Shown: positions 44,807 through 54,190 of the stretch, piece by piece | How the letters are laid out: the number at the start of each line of letters is the position of its first letter | How positions within the stretch are numbered: position 1 is the first letter of the stretch | Source of the DNA: Coxiellaceae bacterium | Lineage (GTDB): Bacteria; Pseudomonadota; Gammaproteobacteria; Coxiellales; Coxiellaceae | Direction: 5' to 3' | DNA: 64,000 nucleotides | Assembly (NCBI GenBank): GCA_029212885.1 | Contig: JARGPC010000001.1 | Coordinates: 248,001 to 312,000 of the forward strand | Notes under the pieces: generated by a model | What the model was told of the DNA's origin: nothing | Seen by the model: only the letters and a program-made list of their open reading frames with translations | Databases searched by the model: none | Translations under genes and position numbers: made by a program

Positions 44807-46267
44807 TTATTCGCCTTGTATACAGCGTTGCACCACTTCACGATCATCAAATGCAACTCTATCAGTACCAATAATTTGATACGACTCATGCCCTTTGCCC
44901 GCGACCAGGATTATATCGTCGATTTGCGCTTGTTGACAGGCCAATGCAATCGCTTGTTCGCGCGCATGTACCAATTGAACATTTTCTGGCTGATTAAACC
45001 CGGCCAATATCGCCTGCGTAATCATTTCAGCTGACTCTGTGCGTGGATTGTCATCCGTCACAATCACTCGATCGGCATATTGCTCTGCTGCTGCAGCCAT
45101 TTGCGGCCGTTTACCTTGATCACGATCTCCACCACAGCCAAATACACACCACAACTGCCCCTTACAATAAGGGCGCAATGCTTGCAGTGCTTTTTGTAAT
45201 GCGTCAGGCGTATGCGCATAATCAACAACCACCCTCGCGACGTCACCACCACCATACACTTGCATACGACCCGGCGCCGGCTGCAACAGAGGTATCACTT
45301 CTTTTAATTGACCAATTCCCACATCATGTGAGCCCAAGGTAGCTATGACAGATAATAGATTGGCAATATTGAAGTCACCAAGCAATGCAGTTGATGTTGA
45401 AAAATCACCCCAAGGCGTCGATACACTAAACACGGTTTGTGCATCTTCAACCGATAACGCAGTCAGCTTTACCATCGCACCCGGCCAATCCACCTCACCA
45501 TTGCAACTGGTTGCAATCACATTTAATGAATCTTGGTATTCATTCGCCCACTGCAAACCATAGCTATCATCAATATTGAAAATTGCATGCGTCAAGTCCG
45601 ACCATTCAAATAAACTTTTTTTTGCCTGCGCATAGGCCAGCATCGTGCCGTGATAATCCAAGTGATCTCGACTCAATTGTGTGAACACCGCTGTATCAAT
45701 AGCAATATTTTCAATACGATTTTCAGATAATGCATGCGAAGACACTTCCATCGCAACTGCTTGCGCACCTTGCTGCTTATACTCAGCCAACATACGATAC
45801 AGCTCAATAACTCCTGGCGTGGTATTTTCACCTATCTCCAATTGGTCAATAAAGCCATTACCCACCGTTCCGACCATTGCTGTCGGCTGCTGTAACAATG
45901 TTAATGCCTGTGTTAAATAATACACGCATGAAGACTTTCCATTCGTGCCGGTAATACCAACCATAAACATATCACGAGAAGCATTGCCATATACCTCCAA
46001 CGCCACATCTGCTAAGTGCTTATCTAGTTGCTTAAGGGCTAAAGCCGGGATAGCCAGCTGACTTAAATTTTTATCAGCATCATCCGCTTCATAAATGATA
46101 GAACCAGCGCCTAAAGTAATCGCCTGTTGAATAAACTCACGTCGATCACATATCGGCGTACAATACGCCAAAAAACAATCGTGTTTTTGAACTGCGCGAC
46201 TATCGATACATAAATTCTTAATCTTATTGTCATTACACCACGCTTTTATTTTCGCAACAACATTCAT
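44807..46267 (-). CDS. murE: UDP-MurNAc-L-Ala-D-Glu--meso-DAP ligase MurE
   Basis: Adds the third stem residue. The DDNPRTES motif (DNPR) marks meso-diaminopimelate specificity, as expected for a Gram-negative. Other motifs are GITGTNGKSSCVYYL (P-loop), TTPGVIELY, EVSSHAL and RVVVDYAHTPDAL. The ATG at 46267 gives 486 residues and aligns with other MurE; an in-frame ATG at 46306 lies inside ftsI and adds 13 non-homologous residues. The ribosome site is weak, so coupling from ftsI 10 nt upstream is likely. Confidence 0.96.
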   Translation of the reverse strand: MNVVAKIKAWCNDNKIKNLCIDSRAVQKHDCFLAYCTPICDRREFIQQAITLGAGSIIYEADDADKNLSQLAIPALALKQLDKHLADVALEVYGNASRDMFMVGITGTNGKSSCVYYLTQALTLLQQPTAMVGTVGNGFIDQLEIGENTTPGVIELYRMLAEYKQQGAQAVAMEVSSHALSENRIENIAIDTAVFTQLSRDHLDYHGTMLAYAQAKKSLFEWSDLTHAIFNIDDSYGLQWANEYQDSLNVIATSCNGEVDWPGAMVKLTALSVEDAQTVFSVSTPWGDFSTSTALLGDFNIANLLSVIATLGSHDVGIGQLKEVIPLLQPAPGRMQVYGGGDVARVVVDYAHTPDALQKALQALRPYCKGQLWCVFGCGGDRDQGKRPQMAAAAEQYADRVIVTDDNPRTESAEMITQAILAGFNQPENVQLVHAREQAIALACQQAQIDDIILVAGKGHESYQIIGTDRVAFDDREVVQRCIQGE

Positions 46268-46277
46268 ACTAAATCTA

Positions 46278-47948
46278 TTACCCTTTAAGGTTATCTGGTG
46301 AAACATTCAATAAACGTAACGATCCTGACATTACTTTTGCAAAGGCAGGTGCTGCCACTATGGCACCAAAATGATGACCTTGCGGCTCAAAGATCACCAC
46401 AGCAACCACCAATTGTGGATTAGTCACCGGCGCAAAGCCAACAAATGAAGATACGTATTTTTTCTTATCGTAACCCTGTGGCCCAGCAATATAAGCTGTA
46501 CCTGTTTTACCCGCAATATGATAACCCGGAATTTTTGCACGACGACCTGTACCGCCTCCTTCAACCACTTGCTGTAACATAGCAGTAATTGTATTCGCAA
46601 CCTCTGCTGGCATCACTTGCTGCCCCTGCGCTGCTTGCTGCCTTCTCAATAACGATACCGGCATCTTCAATCCATCATCGGCAATAACTGAATAGGCTTG
46701 CGCTAATTGCAAGGCCGTTACCGCCATACCATAACCATAGGCCATACCCGCCACTACGCTGGGTCGCCAAACATCACGATCAACCAATGTGCCGCTAGCC
46801 TCACCAGGAAAACCCGAACGCGTACGCTCACCGAAACCCATTTGTCGCAACAACCGCCAATACCCCACTGGGGGCAAAGACAACATTAGCTTTGCTGCAC
46901 CAATATTACTCGATTTTCTTAACAGGTCAGTTAAGTTAATCACACCCAAATTCAAACCATCATCACGAATCGTATAACCACCAATTCTCATCCAGCCAGG
47001 TGAAGTATCAATGGTACTATCAGCCGTATACTTGCCGCTTTCCAATGCGTAAGCGACATTAAATGGCTTAATCGTCGAACCCGGTTCAAAAATATCGGTA
47101 ATCGCACGGTTACGATAGCGACCATCAGTATCAACCGGTCGATTATTTGGATTGTATGTTGGCTGATTCACCATCGCCAACACCTCCCCCGTCTTTGGAT
47201 CCATTACTACAATAGAACCTGCTTTAGCTTTATATTTTTCAACCGTCTGCGCTAATACATCGTATGCTAAAAATTGTAAACGCTGATCAACACTCAACGT
47301 TAAGTCTTTACCTTGCACCGGAGGTTTAACCTCTGAAACATTGGCGATCACATGCCCCAAGCGATCCTTTAATACTTTTTTCATGCCAGGCGAGCCCGCC
47401 AACCACTGATTAAAGGCCAACTCTATACCTTCCTGCCCTTGGTCATCGACATTGGTAAACCCAACCACATGAGAAGTCACCGCACTTTCTGGATAAAAAC
47501 GCTTATATTCTTTTTGCTCATGCAGTCCATCAATAGCCAATTGCTTTACCCGCTGCGCAATATCAGGCGAAACGCGTCGCTTTAAATAAGCAAACTCAAC
47601 TTCACCTCTTTTTTTACCGCGTCTGACAATAAACTTAGTGGGCAACTTTAAAATAGTCGCTAACGCCTTAAGCTGAACAGGAGACGGATCAAATTGCTGA
47701 GGATTCACCCAGATAGAAACCACTGACGTACTAATAGCTAACGGCCGACCATTACGATCACGAATCATACCGCGATGCGCCGGCATAACAACATTCCGTA
47801 ACACACGCGCTTGGCTTTGTTTTAATAAAAAGGTACGCTGAAAAATGCCTAACTCAATTAATCGATACAGCAAAAAAACAACAAGCAATGCAAACAACGC
47901 ATAGACTAAATAAAAGCGCCAATGGTATTTGCTTGCTTGCTTCACCAT
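46278..47948 (-). CDS. ftsI: Septal transpeptidase FtsI (PBP3)
   Basis: Class B penicillin-binding protein that cross-links septal peptidoglycan with FtsW. 556 residues: one N-terminal membrane helix (FYLVYALFALLVVFLLYRLI), a dimerisation/pedestal domain with AHRGMIRDRNGRPLA, and the transpeptidase with STIK (Ser291), SSN (346-348) and KTGTAY (Lys481). All three active-site motifs are intact. It lies 3 nt after the ftsL stop. Confidence 0.97.
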   Translation of the reverse strand: MVKQASKYHWRFYLVYALFALLVVFLLYRLIELGIFQRTFLLKQSQARVLRNVVMPAHRGMIRDRNGRPLAISTSVVSIWVNPQQFDPSPVQLKALATILKLPTKFIVRRGKKRGEVEFAYLKRRVSPDIAQRVKQLAIDGLHEQKEYKRFYPESAVTSHVVGFTNVDDQGQEGIELAFNQWLAGSPGMKKVLKDRLGHVIANVSEVKPPVQGKDLTLSVDQRLQFLAYDVLAQTVEKYKAKAGSIVVMDPKTGEVLAMVNQPTYNPNNRPVDTDGRYRNRAITDIFEPGSTIKPFNVAYALESGKYTADSTIDTSPGWMRIGGYTIRDDGLNLGVINLTDLLRKSSNIGAAKLMLSLPPVGYWRLLRQMGFGERTRSGFPGEASGTLVDRDVWRPSVVAGMAYGYGMAVTALQLAQAYSVIADDGLKMPVSLLRRQQAAQGQQVMPAEVANTITAMLQQVVEGGGTGRRAKIPGYHIAGKTGTAYIAGPQGYDKKKYVSSFVGFAPVTNPQLVVAVVIFEPQGHHFGAIVAAPAFAKVMSGSLRLLNVSPDNLKG

Positions 47949-47951
47949 GCA

Positions 47952-48299
47952 TTAATCACCACTAAAGCCACCTAATAACACAATGCTTTTCGCACTCGGC
48001 ATCACCATTTGCAGGTTTTGCTGCGCAATACTTTGCACGCGCGACTGGGCACTCCATGTGCTTTGCTCCAACAACAGCTTACCCCATTGATTGGTTTGTT
48101 TTTGATGCTGCGCTTGCAAACTTTGAGATTCAATAAATAAACGTCGATTTAAATCTTTCACATAAATCAACGTAAATGCAGATATAACAATGCTGAGTAC
48201 TAAAAATATAGTTAACCATGATGACTTAATCGCATCGATTAAGCCGGGTATATTGAGGCGTTGTTTCGCTCGCGCCGCCGAACGTATTGTTAATCTCAT
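47952..48299 (-). CDS. ftsL: Cell division protein FtsL
   Basis: 115-residue bitopic protein of the FtsQLB complex: basic N-terminus, a single membrane helix (SSWLTIFLVLSIVISAFTLIYV) and a periplasmic coiled coil (about 55-95) rich in Gln and Leu. Poorly conserved in sequence; identified by size, topology and position between rsmH and ftsI. Its ATG overlaps the rsmH stop by 4 bp. Confidence 0.9.
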   Translation of the reverse strand: MRLTIRSAARAKQRLNIPGLIDAIKSSWLTIFLVLSIVISAFTLIYVKDLNRRLFIESQSLQAQHQKQTNQWGKLLLEQSTWSAQSRVQSIAQQNLQMVMPSAKSIVLLGGFSGD

Positions 48300-49222
48300 G
48301 ACACCTTCTCCGCAATTCGTAGACGGGCGCTTCGGGAGCGCACGTTATTAGCCAGCTCATCCTCACTAGCTTTAATAACCTTGCCAATACACTTGAGTTC
48401 GAACTTCTCATCGCGGGCTTTAATCGGCAGGTTACTCGGCAACGCAGCGCCTTTTGATTTTTGCTGCATAAACCGTTTTACCATTCGATCTTCCAACGAA
48501 TGAAAGCTGATCACCGCTAACCGTCCCCCCGGTTGCAGTACATCCACCGCTTGAGTTAAAGCAGATTGCAGGTCTTCTAATTCGCGATTGATATAAATAC
48601 GAATCGCTTGAAAACTCTTAGTAGCCGGGTGTTTTTTCTGATCATGTCTGCGCGGGCAAACTTTCTCTATTACATCCGCTAACTGCTTTGTTGTCTCTAG
48701 TGGCGACGTCTGGCGATCATCAACAATTGCGCGCGCTATGCGACGCGACTGTCGCTCCTCACCGTATTGCCATATTACGTTTGCAATTTCCTCTTGTGTT
48801 GCAGTTGCTAACCAATGGGCGGCTGTTACCCCTTGCGAATCATCCATTCGCATATCCAACGGCCCATCTCGTAGAAAGCTAAACCCCCGTTCAGCTTCAT
48901 CCAATTGTGGCGACGATACCCCTAAGTCCATCATCACGCCAGCCACTTCGCCTCGCCAGCCCAGCTCATCAACAAACTCAGCCAACTCGGCAAACGAACC
49001 ATGCTTAATCAGCACTCGTTCGTCGTTTAATGCATGGGCAGTTGCTATAGCTCGCGGGTCCTTATCGATAATCATTAAGCGACCTGCGGGTGACAACTGC
49101 GCCAATAGCGCTTTTGTATGGCCACCACGCCCGAAGGTTGCATCTATGTACTTTCCTTCGGGCCTGACGGCTACCCCCTGTAAAACCTCAGTCAGTAGCA
49201 CCGGGCAATGTTCATCGTTCAT
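48296..49222 (-). CDS. rsmH: 16S rRNA (cytosine1402-N4)-methyltransferase RsmH
   Basis: S-adenosylmethionine-dependent methyltransferase (MraW) modifying C1402 in the ribosomal P site. 308 residues. Motifs: HCPVLLTEVLQGV at the start, YIDATFGRGGHTKALL (SAM binding), MMDLGVSSPQLDEAERGFSF, DMRMD, ATKSFQAIRIYINREL, and LAVISFHSLEDRMVKRF. All are typical. It lies 18 nt after mraZ, first of the tightly packed part of the operon. Confidence 0.97.
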   Translation of the reverse strand: MNDEHCPVLLTEVLQGVAVRPEGKYIDATFGRGGHTKALLAQLSPAGRLMIIDKDPRAIATAHALNDERVLIKHGSFAELAEFVDELGWRGEVAGVMMDLGVSSPQLDEAERGFSFLRDGPLDMRMDDSQGVTAAHWLATATQEEIANVIWQYGEERQSRRIARAIVDDRQTSPLETTKQLADVIEKVCPRRHDQKKHPATKSFQAIRIYINRELEDLQSALTQAVDVLQPGGRLAVISFHSLEDRMVKRFMQQKSKGAALPSNLPIKARDEKFELKCIGKVIKASEDELANNVRSRSARLRIAEKVS

Positions 49223-49240
49223 CTTGTCCGACGCACCTCT

Positions 49241-49699
49241 CTATAAGGACAGACCGTGCAGCTCAGGTGGTAACCCCCCGTCACCATCGTGTTTCTGCTG
49301 CAACCATATATCTCTGCCCGAGTGCCACTGTTTTTCCCCCCAAACTTCAAATTTATTTCCTTGACCGACTAGCATTATGTTTTTATCTAAATTGGCATAT
49401 TCGCGAAGCAGTGGTGGAATCAGGACTCTGCCTTGTTTATCCATTTCTACTTCAGTCGCGTGACCAATTAACAGCCGTTGAATCCTCCGGGTTGCACTAT
49501 TGAAACTTGGCAACGCCTCCAACTTCTGTTCAATTAATTCCCATTCGCAGTAAGGGTACATAAGGAGACAAGGTTCTTCGGTATCGATGGTGATGACTAA
49601 GGAGCTGCTGCCGTCTATCTGCAGTAATGCGCGGTAACGACTGGGAATTGCCATCCGTCCCTTGGCATCTAGTGCGTTGGCAGTGAGCCCTCGAAACAT
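49241..49699 (-). CDS. mraZ: Transcriptional regulator MraZ
   Basis: AbrB-like regulator that represses its own dcw operon. From the ATG at 49699 the protein has 152 residues, the same as E. coli. Two MraZ (SpoVT/AbrB-like) repeats are visible: NALDAKGRMAIPSRYR (N-terminal) and TEVEMDKQGRVLIPPLLRE (C-terminal), each with the D-x-KGR/QGR-xxIP DNA-binding core. AAGGA lies 8 nt before this ATG; an adjacent ATG at 49702 is possible. Its operator boxes lie just upstream. Confidence 0.95.
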   Translation of the reverse strand: MFRGLTANALDAKGRMAIPSRYRALLQIDGSSSLVITIDTEEPCLLMYPYCEWELIEQKLEALPSFNSATRRIQRLLIGHATEVEMDKQGRVLIPPLLREYANLDKNIMLVGQGNKFEVWGEKQWHSGRDIWLQQKHDGDGGLPPELHGLSL

Positions 49700-49718
49700 C
49701 ATCCTTTTCCTTCTGTTC

Positions 49719-49743
49719 CCCACTGATACCCACATTATACCAC
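49719..49743 (-). promoter_or_regulatory. MraZ operator boxes overlapping the mra promoter -10
   Basis: Read on the minus strand: GTGGTataatGTGGGtatcaGTGGG, three GTGGK repeats at exact 10-nt spacing. This is the MraZ-box arrangement known upstream of dcw operons. A perfect TATAAT (49734-49739) sits between the first two boxes, so bound MraZ would cover the -10 region. The -35 is weak. Start codon 49699 is about 20 nt downstream of the last box. Confidence 0.8.
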
Positions 49744-49947
49744 CTACTTACACATTTTGCACATTTCTGGGGATTTTTTATGCGAATAAGCCACGATTTT
49801 AGCTAACCTTCACCCACCATTTTAATTTCAACATAAGCTAACGGAGCTAACCAACTGAAAATAAACTAAATTCTTAGTGGTGAGTAATTGCGCAATAAAT
49901 AAACAACAACTTATACTTTTTCAAAAAAACTTTACCTCACTCCAACA

Positions 49948-49976
49948 GTGACACAGCGGCTTGTTTTGGTTACAAT
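49948..49976 (+). promoter_or_regulatory. rnpB promoter (-35 GTGACA, -10 TACAAT)
   Basis: GTGACA at 49948-49953 and TACAAT at 49971-49976 are each 5 of 6 to the sigma-70 consensus with an ideal 17-nt spacer. The expected start, about 7 nt on, falls at 49983-49984, exactly where the RNase P RNA 5' strand begins. The rest of the 49744-49947 spacer is AT-rich and holds no recognised gene. Confidence 0.8.
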
Positions 49977-50012
49977 TTGCGCCGAGTCAGCTAAACAGTC
50001 GCTTTCTTATGC

Positions 50013-50081
50013 CACCCTGCCTCGGCAGGTATGTCATCCCGCCTCGGCGGCATGTCATCCCGCACTTGATGCGGGAACAAG
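50013..50081. repeat. REP-type palindromes inside rnpB P3 arm
   Basis: CCTGCCTCGGCAGG, then TGTCATCCCGCCTCGGCGG, then TGTCATCCCGCACTTGATGC-GGGAAC. The last is the same palindrome as GGATCCCGCATCAAGTGCGG near 62237. All are self-complementary and nest inside the host stem. Confidence 0.85.
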
Positions 50082-50194
50082 TCATAAGAAGGAGGAAAGT
50101 CCGGGCTCCACTGAGTAAGAGTGCCAGGTAACGCCTGGGGGGCGCGAGCCCACGGCCAGTGCAACAGAGAGTATACCGCCACCGGAGACTTGCG

Positions 50195-50285
50195 CTAACG
50201 CGCATATCTCCTAACCTGTGGGTATTTCGCCTTTGCGAATCAAAGGGAGAATTCCGATTCTCCCCTTAAAAATCCCCATCGGAAA
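50195..50285. repeat. Double-hairpin element inside rnpB variable arm
   Basis: Hairpins TCGCCTTTGCGA and AAGGGAGAATTCCGATTCTC-CCCTT followed by AAAAATCCCC. The order (short stem, A/G-rich long stem, AATCCCC) matches the elements at 36541-36610 and 53917-53985, but with diverged stems. A short stem GGAGA...TCTCC just before it may be the native arm. Confidence 0.55.
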
Positions 50286-50288
50286 TGT

Positions 50289-50323
<35 letters not shown>

Positions 50324-50639
50324 GCGGCTGGTAACAGCAACGGCATGGTAAACCCCACTCGGAGCAAGACCAAATAGGGATCCTCGCTTTTAGTAGCAAG
50401 TGCACTCAGCATTAGGATCCGGGTAGGTTGCTTGAGGTTAATGGCGACATTAATCCCAGATAGATGACTGTTCACGACAGAACCCGGCTTACCGGCTGAC
50501 TCATTTTATATAACGCGCATAAAGCAAAACAACAGCGCATCCAACCCAACCCCACCCTTAATGTGTATTTAATCACCAAGTGATACCATGCTTCTAATTT
50601 AAAAGTTTTTCTTATTATTATCATATACGGTGACAAAAT

Positions 50640-51131
50640 ATGCCTACACTATTCAGCAACCTTCCCACCCCAGACCCACAGGTTACCTGGGACCAATACG
50701 TAGAGATTGTTGCAATATTAAGTGATCATTTTGATAATGACTCAAACCCACGCCCGGTAAGCATAAGGGAAGACGCACGGGGCAGCCTTGATATGCTAAA
50801 CGACCTTGTTAGCCACAGATCAACGGCTAGCTTGAACAGCAGAGAACGAGCAATATTAATACGAGGCGCAATACTTGAAGGATCTACCGCAGACGAAGGG
50901 CATTTTTGCGACCAACCCGAAGGTGTTGATGAACTATCTAGTAGAGGCAATAGCCTAATCAGTCAAATCTTAATAGACTACAACTTATTAAAAAGCGATG
51001 AACGAACATCAGGCGGCCATGTAGATTTTGAAAAGCTGGGCGCAAACTCTCAACACGAAACAGATGAATTACACCGAGCTAGACCAACCTTATTAGAACC
51101 AGACGCAACCACCGCACCATCATCACCGTAA
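50640..51131 (+). CDS. Hypothetical 163-residue acidic protein
   Basis: No signal peptide, no membrane segment and no family I recognise. The N-terminal two-thirds look helical (VTWDQYVEIVAILSDHF, LDMLNDLVSHR, SLISQILIDYNLL). The C-terminus is polar and probably disordered (ELHRARPTLLEPDATTAPSS). CGGTGA about 6 nt before the ATG is a modest ribosome site. It lies between rnpB and rsmI and converges with rsmI. The length and ribosome site favour a real gene. Confidence 0.6.
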   Translation: MPTLFSNLPTPDPQVTWDQYVEIVAILSDHFDNDSNPRPVSIREDARGSLDMLNDLVSHRSTASLNSRERAILIRGAILEGSTADEGHFCDQPEGVDELSSRGNSLISQILIDYNLLKSDERTSGGHVDFEKLGANSQHETDELHRARPTLLEPDATTAPSSP

Positions 51132-51153
51132 CATTCCGCCATAGAAACAAAAG

Positions 51154-52011
51154 CTAAATAGCACTGCTGACTAACTGCAACGCCATGTCGTATACCATTT
51201 TCTTACGGCTACCGGTTATTTTAACCGTCATTTGTACCGCTTGCTTAAGTGATAACTCTTCCAATAAAGTCGTTAGGATTTGTTCGCAGATGGCTTCCTG
51301 TTCACCTTGCGATTTTTTCTCAACACAACCCTCGAGCAATAAAACAATTTCACCGCGCTGTTGCTGACGATCTTCATCAACACGAGTCACAGCCTCATCT
51401 AAGGTCAATGATAATATGGTTTCATGCGTTTTTGTTAATTCACGCGCAATCACAACACGTCGATCACCACCAAAAATATTCACCATAGCACGCAATGTTG
51501 ATAACACACGCCTTGGCGATTCGTAAAAAATGAGCGTGCGCGACTCATTCACTAACGCTTGCAATTGTTTTTGTCGCGCTGGCATTTTAACCGGCAAGAA
51601 ACCAATAAACGTAAAACGATCCGTCGGCAAACCCGAAACAGATAATGCTGCAATCGCTGCACAAGCCCCTGGCAATGGCACCACTTTAATGCCCTCTTGA
51701 GAACACGTCGACACCATGCGGTAACCAGGGTCACTAATTAAAGGCGTACCAGCATCGCTGATCAAAGCAATATTTATTCCATCCTTTAACCAACCCAATA
51801 ACTTTTGTACCTGGCGCTCTTCATTATGATCATGCAACGCAACCAAGGGCTTATGAATCCCATAATGGTCTAATAAAATCATACTGTGGCGTGTATCCTC
51901 ACAAGCAATCTTGTCCACCGCCTGCAGCACCTCCAGCGCACGAATGGTGATATCGCCCAGATTACCAATTGGTGTGGCAACGAGGTATAATTGACCAGGT
52001 TGTGGCATATG
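51154..52011 (-). CDS. rsmI: 16S rRNA (cytidine1402-2'-O)-methyltransferase RsmI
   Basis: Tetrapyrrole-methylase-fold enzyme methylating the ribose of C1402, the same nucleotide that RsmH modifies on the base. The ATG at 52011 (MPQPGQLYLVATPIGNLGD) has GAGGGG about 4 nt upstream and matches the family start; the frame extends 10 codons further without homology. 285 residues. Motifs: LYLVATPIGNLGDIT, CEDTRHS, LISDAGTPLISDPGY, LPGACAAIAAL, IFYESPRRV and ARELTKTHE. It is divergent from lpoA, as in E. coli (yraL-yraM). Confidence 0.96.
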   Translation of the reverse strand, partial: HMPQPGQLYLVATPIGNLGDITIRALEVLQAVDKIACEDTRHSMILLDHYGIHKPLVALHDHNEERQVQKLLGWLKDGINIALISDAGTPLISDPGYRMVSTCSQEGIKVVPLPGACAAIAALSVSGLPTDRFTFIGFLPVKMPARQKQLQALVNESRTLIFYESPRRVLSTLRAMVNIFGGDRRVVIARELTKTHETILSLTLDEAVTRVDEDRQQQRGEIVLLLEGCVEKKSQGEQEAICEQILTTLLEELSLKQAVQMTVKITGSRKKMVYDMALQLVSSAI

Positions 52012-52066
52012 CCCCTCAAGTGTTATGGTTAAAAAATTCACTACATTATTACAAGCGATAGTTTAC

Positions 52067-53875
52067 ATGAAGCTTCTACGTCTGATAACCGGTTTTTCCC
52101 TTTTTATTTGCTTAGTTATTGGCGGCTGTACGACCGTTGGCCAACGCCAAAAAGCCGACCAATTGTCCGCTAACGCTTATTTGCAGATGGCTGCCACTTC
52201 AGCGGAGCCGCAAAAACAGTCATACCTATTAAGCGCCACGTCACGCTATCTAACCGATCGCCAACTAACACAGGCCAACCAGGTATTAACCAGCATCGAT
52301 GTATCTATGCTGCCACCGCCACTATTGATTCGCTATCAACTAGCCAAAGCCAAATTATTACTGCTGCATCATAAATCCACACCAGCATTACAGTTACTCA
52401 ATCAACTGAATGACAACCCACAACTCAATCAACAGCAACGTCTCGCCATGTCTGCTTTATATGTGATGGCATTCCAAGCTAAAGATAATGTGCTTGGCTC
52501 GATTGATCATTACAATCAAATGCTGCAATTAGCAGATGATTCTGATCAGCGCCAAGAAACACTGATTCAAACCTGGGATTACTTACAAACTTTGCCAACA
52601 CCAGACTTGCAAAAAATGGCAGATTCGCATGTATTAACTTCGCTACAAGAAGGTTGGGTAGACCTAATCTTAGTCGCTAACAATTCAGCCCCAGCCACTG
52701 ACTTGCAACAACGCTTGCAACAATGGCGCGCGCAATTCCCTAGCCACCCCGCTGAAGCTTTACTACCCAGCTCATTTAGCCAAACCGCTATACAACCAAG
52801 TCACAAGGTGTCACTACTTCTCCCGCTCAGTGGACCACTAGCCAGCACCGGTCAAGCCATCCGCAACGGTTTTTTTGCTGCTTATTATGACGCTAAAAAA
52901 CAAGATGCGAATGCACCCGATGTCAAAGTAATTGATAGCGGCAGCGGCCATATTGGTGAATTGTATCAACAAGCCGTACAAAATGGTTCTGACTTTGTAG
53001 TGGGACCCCTGACTAAAAATAATTTACGCCAACTGGTCTCGCTAAATAAATTACCGGTACGCACCCTAGCCTTAAACACCTTAGCTGAACCCGTTTCAGA
53101 CCAACCCATGCTGTATCAATTTGGCTTATCACCCTTAGATGAAACCCAGCAAGTAGTACATAAGGCCTGGCAAGATAACCATACACGTGCGATTGTTATA
53201 GCACCCGCTGGCGCATGGGGTGATACAATTGCCAATGCATTCACTGCATCTTGGCAACAACAAGGCGGCACTGTCGTCAGCACATTACGCTTTAAGAATT
53301 TAAATAACTTGTCCTCGCAAATTCGCTCATTGCTGCACATTGACTCAGCCCAAAGTCGTTACAATGCATTGCGACGCACACTAGGTAAAAAAGTTCGCTT
53401 TGTTCCCTACCGCCGACAAGATGTTGATATGTTTTTTATGGCAGCACAACCCAACGCAGCTCGCCAAGTAAGACCACTACTCAAATATTACTACGCCGGT
53501 GGCATACCCGTGTATGGCATCTCATCGTTATACAGCGGCATGGCTAAAACGCGACTCGACCGTGATCTCAATGGCATTTTATTTTGCGATATGCCATGGG
53601 TTGTTGATCCGAATCGCACATTAACACCTTCGCTGGATCAATTACGCATCAATGTAAGCAAGCTGTGGCCGAAAGGTTACCAACGCCATACAAAACTGTA
53701 TGCACTCGGTGTCGATGCCTATCACTTAATTAACGCCTTAAATAAATTAACGCTGCTACCCAAGTTTGGCGTTAGTGGTGCTACAGGGCGCCTATACCTT
53801 GCACCTGATCAGCACATTTATCGCCGATTGTTGTGGGCGCAAATGCAACAAGCCCAGCCGGTATTGCTTCACTAA
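52067..53875 (+). CDS. lpoA: Outer-membrane lipoprotein LpoA (PBP1A activator)
   Basis: Outer-membrane lipoprotein that activates the bifunctional synthase PBP1A through the periplasm. The start at 52067 gives a lipoprotein signal MKLLRLITGFSLFICLVIGG with lipobox VIGGC. The N-terminal half (about 30-240) is TPR-like helical; the C-terminal half (about 250-600) is a periplasmic-binding-protein fold starting KVSLLLPLSGPLASTGQAI with GPLTKNNL and DRDLNGILFCDMPW. 602 residues. The frame opens 14 codons earlier, inside the rsmI leader region. Synteny rsmI/lpoA/yraN/diaA/dolP supports the call. Confidence 0.95.
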   Translation: MKLLRLITGFSLFICLVIGGCTTVGQRQKADQLSANAYLQMAATSAEPQKQSYLLSATSRYLTDRQLTQANQVLTSIDVSMLPPPLLIRYQLAKAKLLLLHHKSTPALQLLNQLNDNPQLNQQQRLAMSALYVMAFQAKDNVLGSIDHYNQMLQLADDSDQRQETLIQTWDYLQTLPTPDLQKMADSHVLTSLQEGWVDLILVANNSAPATDLQQRLQQWRAQFPSHPAEALLPSSFSQTAIQPSHKVSLLLPLSGPLASTGQAIRNGFFAAYYDAKKQDANAPDVKVIDSGSGHIGELYQQAVQNGSDFVVGPLTKNNLRQLVSLNKLPVRTLALNTLAEPVSDQPMLYQFGLSPLDETQQVVHKAWQDNHTRAIVIAPAGAWGDTIANAFTASWQQQGGTVVSTLRFKNLNNLSSQIRSLLHIDSAQSRYNALRRTLGKKVRFVPYRRQDVDMFFMAAQPNAARQVRPLLKYYYAGGIPVYGISSLYSGMAKTRLDRDLNGILFCDMPWVVDPNRTLTPSLDQLRINVSKLWPKGYQRHTKLYALGVDAYHLINALNKLTLLPKFGVSGATGRLYLAPDQHIYRRLLWAQMQQAQPVLLH

Positions 53876-53900
53876 ATTAATTCACTGACGTAAATTAATT

Positions 53901-54023
53901 TATCCTGGTATGGTACGCACGCAAAGACAAGTAATTGCGTGCTGTTAAGGAGGAGCGAACACACGCTCCCCCTTAACAATCCCCCACGCGTAAGGATACG
54001 CACGCAAAGACAAGTGTGCGTGC
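53901..54023. repeat. Double-hairpin repeat element, copy 2
   Basis: GCACGCAA-AGACAAGTAA-TTGCGTGC, then GTTAAGGAGGAGCG/CGCTCCCCCTTAAC, then AATCCCCCACGCG, then a second ACGCACGCAAAGACAAGTG-TGCGTGC. Part for part it matches 36541-36672, including the AARACAAGTRATTGCG core. Stem bases differ but pairing is kept, which suggests selection or structure-based spread. Confidence 0.75.
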
Positions 54024-54038
54024 TGGAATCCAGATATT

Positions 54039-54143
54039 AATTAATCTATTTGGGTGACACCGGAGGGTAGCCTTCGTGCGCACAGCGCTAGCGAGCACAC
54101 CAAGGTTACCCGCAGGGGCGACACCAAAAAAAATAGATTAATT
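54039..54143. repeat. Long palindrome (105 nt) before yraN
   Basis: The outer arms AATTAATCTATTTGGGTG and CACCAAAAAAAATAGATTAATT pair. The inner arms GGGTAGCCTTCGTGCGC / GCGAGCACACCAAGGTTACC also pair around AGCGCTAGC. With copy 2 of the double-hairpin family it fills the 300-nt lpoA-yraN spacer. Confidence 0.7.
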
Positions 54144-54190
54144 ACTAAATACGGGTATTCTTTATCTGCAATATAGTGTTAGATAAACGC

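Noticed and set aside
48738-49364. 208-codon open frame antisense to rsmH and mraZ
   Set aside because: Shadow of two certain genes; no family resemblance.
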